This document shows, piece by piece, positions 15,246 to 27,200 of a stretch of 64,000 bases of DNA; position 1 is the stretch's first letter; each line of letters starts with the position of its first letter. A program made the position numbers and the translations under genes. Location of the stretch: positions 6,841,682-6,905,681 of the forward strand of contig NC_087384.1 in assembly GCF_963675165.1 (NCBI RefSeq). Reading direction: 5' to 3'. The DNA is from Halichondria panicea. Lineage: Eukaryota > Porifera > Demospongiae > Suberitida > Halichondriidae. The notes under the pieces are model-generated. The model was not told the DNA's origin. It worked only from the letters and a program-made list of their open reading frames with translations, and ran no database searches.

Positions 15246-18200
15246 ATACACCCACACATACACACACATACACACCCACTCACACACACCTGCTCTAGCT
15301 TATGGCGGACTTTAGCAATACTCAGGATATTGAGAGCCCTCTCCTCAACACTTGACTCTGGAGATATTAGCAACAGCTTCTGAGAGAACCTCTTAACGAG
15401 TTGTCTAGCCAGGGGCTGACTCTTAGTAGCTCTCTGCAGGGGGTATAACAGTAACGACATGGCACTAGACCCACCGCACAGTCAGGGGGTAACAGTAACG
15501 ACACTAGACTCCCCACACGGACATGACTCACTGCTTCCAGCTCTTGTATTATCTCCTCCTTGAGATCTTCAGCAACAACCTTCTTCTGCGTACGTGAGGG
15601 GTTGCCGTTGGTTACAATACTATGCCAGTATATAACTACACAACCGTACCTTTCCCAATTTATTCTTGATCACACCCACTATGAGACGGTCGTCAGGGGA
15701 GAGCTCCTGGTCATTAAGGGGCAGCAACAGCTCCAAACACGCCAGGAGGAGGTTAGGTGGCTTCTTGCTTTGTGATAAGTGTGCCTTCCCGCCCACGGGT
15801 TGTACAAACTGTCGGCACAGGTGAAATTGTCTCGATTGTTCGGTCAGCGTAAAGGTCGAAGTCTGAAATTCTCGTTTGAACATTTGCGAGGATGACCAAC
15901 AGTGAAAGATGTCTGCAAGAGATACAAACACACTTTTGAGTGCTTCGCGTGTGTCGTGTGAGAGGGGGTGGAGTGTGTGAGGTGTGGAGGTGTGGGAGCG
16001 GAGGGCAAATGAGTGGGTGTGGAGATACACGGCTAGGAACGAGAGAATGGTTGCCAAGTCACGTGTGAACACTTTGTAGTTCTGTATAAGAGAAATAAAA
16101 AAATAAAAAAAATAAAAAAAATGTAAACAGTTTTACCTGAGTAATTGAGTGGGTGTGGTCGACCACGCCCTCTTCCGCCCCCTGACTCCACGATGCACTC
16201 GTATATTGCTCCTCCCCCCAGAGACCAATGGATGTCTCTCGGAGCTCTGTTACCACGTCAACCAGCTGACACGAGAGCAGCTCCAGCGAACACTTGCCGG
16301 CCAATAGAAGAGCTCCGTCCAGTAACCGTGGAAACCACGATACCCTCCCTAGTCCAAAGTGGCTAGCCAGCATTAAGAGGATTGCACCCACCACCTCGTC
16401 CACTGTTGCTATGGTAACACTGTTCACAGTAGCCTCACTAGGTGAGAAAAAAAATACACACGCAATCATAGCAAGTGCGCAGTACTAGTAATTTTGTATA
16501 AGCCCACCTTCCCAAACTACACCCACTAACCACACCCACTAAACCTCACCTGTGTGAAGTGTCCCACCATCTACACAGATAGTTGGTGAGGACTGGATTA
16601 ATGATGTCCACAACAAACAGTACGTTGCCGCTGGTAGCACCCTCGACTGTGGCTCGATGTAGCTGCTCCAATAGTGAGTTGAGTGAGAACCCGAAGGTCC
16701 CGTTCTCCAGGAAGGGGTCAGGGTACGCGAGAGCAAATGAACCCATGCACCGACCGATTGTGATGAGCGGAGAGCTGAGTTAGAACAAAATGGAGGGGAG
16801 TTAAAACTAACCAACGAAACTAAAGTTATGGCCGTTCAAAGATGCTTTATTATATATACCACTTTAAGTGGACTTTGAAAGCTGAGTCAGCAGAAATAAG
16901 GAGGGGGGATAATACACACGGGCTAGTTACATGACCATACCTGCCCACATAAACTGGTCCAGTGCTGACGGCCATTTCCACAAGGTTCTGAAATATGTAA
17001 CGACAGTGTGTTTGCACTGGGCCCGTGATGAGCAACCCTCCGTTGCCATGGTGACCAATGTGTCCGAAGAGCGAGCCGAGTGCCGGAATTAGCAAGTGGA
17101 GGCAATAAAAATGGAATTGAGCGTCTATTTTATCAGGTCTAGCGAGATTCTTGGTTGTTAGATGCATTCCACTGACAGCCTGTCGAAAGAAATCCACAAT
17201 TTCTGGACACTCTATCTCAAGCCCCTCCCCTCCGTCCAGTACGCCTCTATGGGGGGTGGAGTCACTATGTAACTAGTTATATATAGCGGATAATTTATTA
17301 TATCGGAACGTACGTTAAGTCCAGAGATTTGACAAGACTGTTAACGAGAGCTAGTATACAGTTGACAGTCATCCAGTTAGTGTCCGAGTCACTGACGGCC
17401 ACACCCCCTTCCGGGGGGGTCCTCTCGAGTATATTAGGGGGTGTGGTTATTGGACAGAGGAGGGTGGGCAAGTGTTGACGTGTGTACTCCATCACACGGC
17501 AATACATTCTAAGAGAAAACATAAAAAAAATTTTATTTTATTTTATCTGGCTTACTTCAGGATTTTAAGTTTCTCTGTTTTTGAGGCAAAGCTGTGACCT
17601 CTGTGACCTCCGACGGTGGGCATGAAATAGGATGCGTGGTGTGAGAGGAAAGCCGTGAGTGTCGGGAATAGCACTTGAGTGTGGAACGAGTGGGCGGAGC
17701 TCGACAGGAGGGAGAGAAACTTGTCAAATAGTTGCGCTCCGAACTTGTCTTGTGCACAACTGAGGACAGTACATTATCACATGACTTGTGTGTAATTAAG
17801 TAATAATTACGTGATAAAGATGCTAGATACATGACGGTACAGTAAGCCTGCCTATGTGGGGTCCCTATAAGCAGGCCACCCTCTATAATACAGCCAGGTT
17901 AATGGGCCCCAAAGCCTCCATAGCATGTGTTTGAACCAGGCCACCCTCTATAATACAGCCAGGTTAATGGGCCCCAAAGCCTCCATAGCATGTGTTTGAA
18001 CCAGGCCACCCTCTATAATACAGCCAGGTTAATGGGCCCCAAAGCCTCCATAGCGTGTGTTTGAACCAGGCCACCCTCTATAATACAGCCACTGTTAGTC
18101 TACCCAGGGGGGACAGGCTTCACTGTACTACAACCTCCCTTACCTGGTCTTGGTGGACGAGGACGTGCTGTTGTTACGATAGGTTCGGTTAGACTCGTAG

Positions 18201-21200
18201 CCCGAGGCTCTTAGGAACTTGAGCAGGTCCATGACATAGGATCTCAGCTTCTCCTTCCTACTCTCATCCAGCAGGACGTATGGGAGAAACGAGGGGTGGG
18301 CGTGGCACTCGGAGGGGGTGGTCTGCTGTAAGTCAAGTGCCCAGCGATCGTGAATATCTTCGGCCAGTGACTCAGCAACAACCTAGGAAACAAAGGGTTA
18401 AAGAAGTTAATCAAATTATCGAAATTAAATTGAAATTAAAATTTCCTCACCCGTTGGTCGATCCTCAGGTCTACGCGAGTGAGGTCCCATACATCTGGTT
18501 CGTACGGTGACTCCACCCACTTATTGACCACACCCACTATTGATTTCTTGGGCCGACGGATGCACATCTTCTTTGTCTTGTAGGGAATTGTGTGTGGGTC
18601 AAGCGTGAACTGTTTGGTGAGCGAGTAACCCTTGAGGATTAACCCCTTCATCACTGCCTCCACACCACCAGTCACCTTCATCCTCACCTGAGAGACAAAG
18701 GGGTTAAATAACAAATAGTTCACTGCAGGTAATTATAGATAAGTAATTAAAGAAGGACTACAAACAACCCACTAGCTACAGTGTACACAGTGGGACCACA
18801 CTATAGGCTCTGTACACTAGCTACACAGTGGGACCACACTATAGGCTCTGTACACTAGCTACAGTGTACACAGTGGGACCACACTATGGGCTCTGTACAC
18901 TACCTACAGTGCACACAGTGGGACCACACTATAGGCTCTGTACACTAGCTACAGTGTACACAGTGGGACCACACTATAGGCTCTGTACACTAGCTACAGT
19001 GTACACAGTGGGACCACACTATAGGCTCTGTACACTAGTCTACAGTGTACACAGTGGGACCACACTATGGGCTCTGTACACTAGCTACAGTGTACACAGT
19101 GGGACCACACTATGGGCTCTGTACACTAGCTACAGTGTACACAGTGGGACCACACTATAGGCTCTGTACACTAGCTACAGTGTACACAGTGGGACCACAC
19201 TATGGGCTCTGTACACTAGCTACAGTGTACACAGTGGGACCACACTATGGGCTCTGTACACTAGCTACAGTGCACACAGTGGGACCACACTATGGGCTCT
19301 GTACACTAGCTACAGTGCACACAGTGGGACCACACTATGGGCTCTGTACACTAGCTACAGTGTACACAGTGGGACCACACTATGGGCTCTGTACACTAGC
19401 TACAGTGCACACAGTGGGACCACACTATAGGCTCTGTACACTAGCTACAGTGTACACAGTGGGACCACACTATAGGCTCTGTACACTAGCTACAGTGTAC
19501 ACAGTGGGACCACACTATAGGCTCTGTACACTAGCTACAGTGCACACAGTGGGACCACACTATAGGCTCTGTACACTAGCTACAGTGCACACAGTGGGAC
19601 CACACTATAGGCTCTGTACACTAGCTACAGTGCACACAGTGGGACCACACTATAGGCTCTGTACACTAGCTACAGTGTACACAGTGGGACCACACTATAG
19701 GCTCTGTACACTAGCTACAGTGCACACAGTGGGACCACACTATAGGCTCTGTACACTAGCTACAGTGTACACAGTGGGACCACACTATAGGCTCTGTACA
19801 CTAGCTACAATGTACACAGTGGGACCACACTATAGGCTCTGTACACTAGCTACAGTGTACACAGTGGGACCACACTATAGGCTCTGTACACTAGCTACAG
19901 TGCACACAGTGGGGACCACACTATAGGCTCTGTACACTAGCTACAGTGTACACAGTGGGACCACACTATAGGCTCTGTACACTAGCTACAGTGTACACAG
20001 TGGGACCACACTATAGGCTCTGTACACTATAGCTACAGTGCACACAGTGGGACCACACTATAGGCTCTGTACACTAGCTACAGTGTACACAGTGGGACCA
20101 CACTATAGGCACTGTACACTAGCTACAGTGCACACAGTGGGACCACACTATAGGCTCTGTACACTAGCTACAGTGCACACAGTGGGACCACACTATAGGC
20201 TCTGTACACTAGCTACAGTGTACACAGTGGGACCACACTATAGGCACTGTACACTAGCTACAGTGCACACAGTGGGACCACACTATAGGCTCTGTACACT
20301 AGCTACAGTGTACACAGTGGGACCACACTATAGGCTCTGTACACTAGCTACAGTGTACACAGTGGGACCACACTATAGGCACTGTACACTAGCTACAGTG
20401 CACACAGTGGGACCACACTATAGGCTCTGTACACTAGCTACAGTGTACACAGTGGGACCACACTATAGGCTCTGTACACTAGCTACAGTGTACACAGTGG
20501 GACCACACTATAGGCACTGTACACTAGCTACAGTGCACACAGTGGGACCACACTATAGGCTCTGTACACTAGCTACAGTGCACACAGTGGGACCACACTA
20601 TAGGCTCTGTACACTAGCTACAGTGTACACAGTGGGACCACACTATAGGCTCTGTACACTAGCTACAGTGCACACAGTGGGACCACACTATAGGCTCTGT
20701 ACACTAGCTACAGTGCACACAGTGGGACCACACTATAGGCTCTGTACACTAGCTACAGTGCACACAGTGGGACCACACTATAGGCTCTGTACACTAGCTA
20801 CAGTGTACACAGTGGGACCACACTATAGGCTCTGTACACTAGCTACAGTGTACACAGTGGGACCACACTATAGGCTCTGTACACTAGCTACAGTGCACAC
20901 AGTGGGACCACACTATAGGCTCTGTACACTAGCTACAGTGCACACAGTGGGACCACACTATAGGCTCTGTACACTAGCTACAGTGTACACAGTGGGACCA
21001 CACTATAGGCTCTGTACACTAGCTACAGTGTACACAGTGGGACCACACTATAGGCTCTGTACACTAGCTACAGTGCACACAGTGGGACCACACTATAGGC
21101 TCTGTACACTATAGCTACAGTGCACACAGTGGGACCACACTATAGGCTCTGTACACTAGCTACAGTGCACACAGTGGGACCACACTATAGGCTCTGTACA

Positions 21201-24200
21201 CTAGCTACAGTGCACACAGTGGGACCACACTATAGGCTCTGTACACTAGCTACAGTGCACACAGTGGGACCACACTATAGGCTTTGCCACTAGCTACAGT
21301 GTAAACAGTGGGACCACACTATGGGCTCTGTACACTAGCTACAGTGCACAGTGGGACCACACTATAGGCTCTGTACACTAGCTACAGTGTACACAGTGGG
21401 ACCACACTATAGGCTTTGCCACTAGCTACAGTGTACACAGTGGGACCACACTATAGGCTTTGCCACTAGCTACAGTGCACACAGTGGGACCACACTATAG
21501 GCTCTGTACACTAGCTACAGTGTACACAGTGGGACCACACTATAGGCTTTGCCACTAGCTACAGTGTACACAGTGGGACCACACTATAGGCTTTGCCACT
21601 AGCTACAGTGTACACAGTGGGACCACACTATGGGCTCTGTACACTAGCTACAGTGCACAGTGGGACCACACTATAGGCTCTGTACACTAGCTACAGTGTA
21701 CACAGTGGGACCACACTATAGGCTTTGCCACTAGCTACAGTGTACACAGTGGGGCCACACTATAGGCTCTGTACACTAGCTACAGTGTACACAGTGGGAC
21801 CACACTATAGGCTCTGTACACTAGCTACAGTGTACACAGTGGGACCACACTATAGGCTCTGTACACACACTGCAAATCAATTAGAGTAGCATTTCAGCTT
21901 CTTGCTTTTAAGATTATACTTCTAAGTGAGGAAAAAAGGTTGTACCATGAATCAACAATAGTACATACCTCATTGCTGAGTGTATTGAATGGCCTGAGGT
22001 GGTTGTGCTTGAGGCGGATATGATCCACTTCCTCCCCACAGCTCCACCCCTCACACTCTCTCTCGTACACCCAGCAGTCGTGCAGGTAGCTAGCATAAGA
22101 GCCAGCCAACTGCCGGTGGGTTGTTGTCATGGTGATACTGAGGGGAGGGGGTAACGTGTACGATAGCTGAATGTATGATTACAAACTTCTTTAATTAAGT
22201 AAGCTACTTTCGGGAGGTCATAACTTCACTAAAAAGCGATCAATATCAAAACTAAGAGATGCATTCTGTAGCTCTTGACAAGGCCTATCACATGACATGC
22301 TCAGATTAAAGTTTTGAGATAGGAAAAAAACAGCCTATTTTGATAAAAAAAACCATGGGCATATATAGCCTTCTGAAAAACAAACAATCAATTTTGTAAA
22401 GAGAGTATGAATTTGTTATCGTGGAAGCCATATGTACCTGGTGGTATCTAGGGGGCGTGGCTCATAGGTGTGTCCAGAGGAGGGGTAGACAGTGAGTAGT
22501 TGCTGAGTCAGCGGTACGAGTGTGTTGGGTGAGAGGGCACAAGTGGTGGCCTTGAGACAACCCACAGCTGTGCGGAGGAGGGACGGGTCGTCTGGCAACT
22601 AAAGGGGGGTAGGGAAATAAATAATGTATATATTTTCAACAACGTCAATGTCTATATATAGGCCTACGATCAAGTTATACCAACCACCACTGACCAGTCT
22701 CACTCCACCCTCTTGTTCCAACCCCCCTCACACACCACACACGCCCACACCACCCCACACACCTTGCCAGAGAGAGTGTCCATGAGGCGGTGTACCACTA
22801 GAGCAGCTGCCGTCTTCTCGTCCTGATCAGCGTGACCCAGGTAGCTCTTGTTGAGTGCTCCACTCTGATAATAGCGGGCGTACCACGTGTAGTGGGCCGT
22901 GAAAAACTGTACAAGTGAGCGTGCAATGAACCATGGAGCAGGGATATAGACAATGAACCAGAGCAGGGATATAGACAAATGTTGACCTGATAAAAAAGCG
23001 AAGCATGAATAGACCTAGACCTACAAGTTCATGCGTACTCTACAACAGTACATGTACATCATTGTACCATTGCAATACATGCTGTAACTTTTTCAACACT
23101 GAAATTGGAACATTAATAAATTCAAGTCATAGCCACCGTCCTAACCACCCCCCATAATCACAATGACCCCACCCCCCCATACTCACAATGACCCCACCCC
23201 CTCATGGCCACCCCCCCATACTCACAATGACCCCACCCCCTCATAGCCACCCCCCCCATACTCACCTTACAGTGCACAGTGCTAGTGATGTTGATGGAGC
23301 TGAGATTAGGGATGATCTTGGGAATATAGCCTTGCAGCGCTCGTGGGTGGAGCTCCCTGGGGGGTACAATGAGATAAGTACTGCCTCAGACTCAGAATTA
23401 CGCATTAAGTACATGTACAACAAGTTCACGTACCTGCTGAATGCGATTAGGAATGTTGCTATGTTGTCTAGTTGCCCTGGCGACAGCTGGACGGACGTGT
23501 ACAGTTGTATACAACACTCGAGGAACCCGTTGAGAACATGTAGGTGGGTCAGGAGGGCTCTAAATAGAGTAGCACACCCACTGAGCAGCGGGAGTACGGA
23601 GGAAGAGATGTAACGATTCAGAGACTGACTGAACTGGGGATTTCTCTCACCCTGGACGAGAAGGACAATAATAATTTATTATTACATAAACTTTTCAACA
23701 GCCATAACTTGAGTACAGTTTGATCCAATGTCAAAAATTTTATGATTTTCTGAAAGCTTAGAAAGATACCTTTCAAATGATGTGTTTTAATCCACAATTT
23801 TGTCGGGGCCATAATTCGTCATTTTTCGACCTTGGACCATGGGCTATAATCCATGGTATCGCTAAATTGGCAAACATTTTTATCTCTCAAATATGAAGTT
23901 TGATAACATCATTTGAAAGGTCTCTTTCTAAGCTTTCAGAAAATTATAACATTTTTGACATTGGATCCACAGAATTCAAGTTATGGCAGTTGAAAGAGTC
24001 TCCGAATCATTGATTAAACGGAGGGGGGGGGGGCTGTAAGTAAAATACTGCACTCACCGTGGTGGCTGCTCTGAGTGCCAACTTAATGTCAGGGAGGAAC
24101 GCTTTAGAGAGCAGACCTAACAACACCTCGGGGTCCTTGATGACATATACTCGGTCCAGAAACCATACAACCGCCGTCTTGTGGGCGGGGCTAACTCCAG

Positions 24201-27200
24201 GCTGCGTCTCAGACGAGTAGGGTAGTGACAGAATATCGACAATGTCGTCAATTTTGACCAAGTTTCGTAAGATGTTTTGGGTACGTAGATCACCGCCCTC
24301 CTTCCGCTTGTTGTGGGCATATCCAGAGGAGGGGGTGTGGTGTGTGGTCATGTGAGGAGCACATGATGCCAGGAGACGAATCAGATTTGTGTAGTAGCAG
24401 AGTACAGCTTTTGTTGAGAGAGAATTCCCGTTGAAAATGGTTGATTGTCGACTGAACAAAGAAGATGTACTGGAGGAGAAGCTATCTCTGCGATCATTGA
24501 TGCTGACATCAGCAAAACCTGACGTCTCTGGCTCCAGATTGTCTATGGCTTCCTTGTAGACTGTGTATAAGCCCAGGGCATCTCCAGCGAGAGCGGGACC
24601 CATACACTCTGAGTGACGTATGAGGAGTCGCACCACTGAGTAGGCATTCTCTTGGATCTGCTCGTCTGAAGGGAGGTAATAAAGGATAAACGAATGAATG
24701 AATCTCCACAGTACATACCACACACACCACCCACTCACTGTCAACCCAGACAACACACACACACACGCCCACTCACTGTCGACCCACACTGCACACTGCA
24801 GGAACTCGAGACACTTGCCACCCACGCGAGGGTTCCACTCGTAGTTGACGGAGAAAGAAGCCGAGTGCACTATTCCTAACCCGCTACCAGGGGTGGAGTA
24901 TGGGAGCTCCTGGGAGCCAGAGCGATCACTGGTTGTTATGGCAACGAGTAGCGTAACTACATTCTCAAGTTGTGATTCCTCGAGAGCCAATGCGAGCTCT
25001 TGGTTGTCACGGATGGTCGCCGTGGCAACATCGAGAGGGGTGCATCCAGAGCTCAGCATAAGATCTGAGAAGACAGTAGATATTCTAATACAGCATTCAG
25101 TACACATTTATTATCGTATAGCGGGTATATTTTGAGGGTATAAATGGTTTTCACTGATTAAGCATGCCCACGAATTTAATATCGCATGCATGCATGCTGC
25201 AAAGGCTGCTATTCCGTGAAAATTGAATCCGCAAAATCATTCTAACAGTCTTTCCGCGAAAGTTTATATCCGCTATGTACAGTATACAGTGGACCCTCAC
25301 ATTCTAAAGACAACCACCATGTTACTTTACCTGGGTATTTCTCCATGTGTTGCAGGAGGTAACCAAGGTGACCAAACAGTACCCTCTGGTTCTCTTGACT
25401 GATACGAGCAAACGTGCACAAGAACCTACAGCAATCCTCCACAGGGGGTGGGGCATCGCGGGGGGTCCGGAAGTGCCGCCTGGGGGGGTGGCATCATGAA
25501 TACACCGGCTACTGAAGCTGATAGCAATCATCGCTTCATTAAAATTAATTTCATTAGTTCCAAAATGTTGTATCTAAACATGTCATGTGCTAGAGTTCTC
25601 TAGAAGCTACAGAATGTACTTCAGCTTTGAAATTGGTTTCTCTAGACAAAAGTTATGGCCTTACAAATAATTATGTCAACATACAATACTACTACATTGT
25701 ATATACAGCCTGAGGGCATAGTTACGTGTACCTGTGTGCTGGACCACGAGGGTTCTTGTCAGGTCCCCCGCTGATACCGAGGTGACTCCTGATGAGCCCC
25801 AGGACGGTCGTGTGTACTCCCAGCTGGCGTAACAGGTGAGGGTGGCAGTAGAACAGCTGACTGGACTGGATAGCACTGAAAGAGGGGAGGGAATAAAGAA
25901 CAACTAGTGGTTAACTCGTAATATAAAGTACACGCATATTGGACTACAATAACTAGTATTAGCATGATGTAATTATCACATGCTAGTCCACTAATAGTAC
26001 ATCATACAACAATACGTACTGTAAGCTAGCCTAAGTATCTACTGAGCATGTGCAGTACGCAACAAAATGGCGTCCCAGGCTGAACACACCTGAGAGACTC
26101 CTTCATTAGCCCCTCCTCTGACTTGCCCATGCCCACTCCTAGTAGTAGCCTCAGAGATCCCAGAGCATGAATGAAGTCCCCGAGGTCCTCCCGAACCCTC
26201 TCCCCATCAAGGTCTATAACGTACGTCTTCTTAAGTGCTGCGGACACTTCACCCATTTCGTCAAATTGTCGGTGTAGTAGTGAGAAAATCTGACCAATCA
26301 GATCAGAGTCCTGTATCTCCGACTCGGCCCACTTGACCATCGTTATGGTGATGAGCTCACGTAGAGACGTCACATGACTACCTTTATTGCCTCTATCGTC
26401 ATGACTACCATCAGGCTCGTCCGGTGAATTAATTAATTCGACAACTTGTGCCAGTTTTTGAGACGCTGACAGTGACTCATGTGATTGACCTTTGACCTGT
26501 AATCCCCCACAGTGATTCTGTAGCTGCCGATGAAAAGCGGTCAACGTACTGTGTAGTCTGGTGAGACCAGGGGGTGGTTTACGTGAGAGCATGGAGTGCA
26601 GTTGCATCTCAGGAGGACAACGAAACTCTCGTGGCTTGCTACGGAAGTATTTGCAGTGTCGCGTCTTTTGTTCTTCTTGCAGCTGGTCGACAAAACCGTG
26701 GGAGAACGTGACAACTGACTCCACCCTGTGCTGGACCTGTAAAGGGGTGTGGTTATTATTATTGTGTCATGTGATAGACATGTGATGTCACCTGACAATC
26801 ACAGAGGTGGTGTAGTAGGTCACAGAGAGCTGATTTGATTGGTTCCTCACAAGCCACGTCATCAGACAGCAGGCCTTGTCTTATCACATCCACTGGAGGG
26901 TACAGAGCATAGCATACCATAATTATGAGCTAAAAATGGGCTAAAAATGGGAAATTATAGCCTGTTCAAAATTTGAGAATTGAACATACCATCTGAATGG
27001 GCTACTTCTAAGCTTTCAGAAAATCGTTTAATTTAGACCACAAAAACTCTAGTTACAGAGCTAACTCTAGAACTATCAAACCATTCCTCCAATGCTATCC
27101 CCCCTCACCGTGTTTGCTTGATGATGAGAAGAGACGAGGGTCGAGTAGTTCCAACATCCTCTCTACATCCCCGTCTCCCTCAATCCCACCAATCACGAGG

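Larger units (their letters stand above)
12825..17765 (-). other. RYR: RyR core (central) solenoid and RIH-associated region
   Basis: Small exons between 17765 and 12825 encode the central helical domain. Landmarks are [20 protein letters not shown] (about 15650-16070), [18 protein letters not shown] (about 15050-15160), [13 protein letters not shown] (about 14560-14610), [20 protein letters not shown] (about 14020-14240) and, in the exon 13340-13835, [24 protein letters not shown]-like TLTEYVQGP and [14 protein letters not shown]. The last matches vertebrate RyR nearly residue for residue. [18 protein letters not shown] at about 12825-12960 leads into the EF-hands. This part transmits cytosolic signals to the pore. 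Confidence 0.92.
18136..22595 (-). other. RYR: RyR repeats 3-4, split by satellite-bearing intron
   Basis: The exon at about 22416-22598 gives [15 protein letters not shown] and YEPRPLDTT. The exon at about 21960-22135 gives [20 protein letters not shown] and [10 protein letters not shown], the first part of RyR repeat 3. The exon at about 18440-18690 continues with [19 protein letters not shown] and later opens repeat 4 with [16 protein letters not shown]. The exon at about 18136-18385 finishes it with [13 protein letters not shown] and [11 protein letters not shown]. In vertebrates this pair carries the regulated phosphorylation site loop. The intron between the halves of repeat 3 contains the whole 45-bp satellite array. 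Confidence 0.9.

Noticed and set aside
19045-21114. Long reading frames over the 45-bp array repeating a 15-residue motif ([15 protein letters not shown] type)
   Set aside because: They arise because 45 is divisible by three and the unit lacks a stop in that frame. They lie in a RyR intron, on the opposite strand, without splice or start context.
18776-21866. CRISPR array
   Set aside because: The copies are contiguous with no unique spacers, and the setting is a eukaryotic intron.
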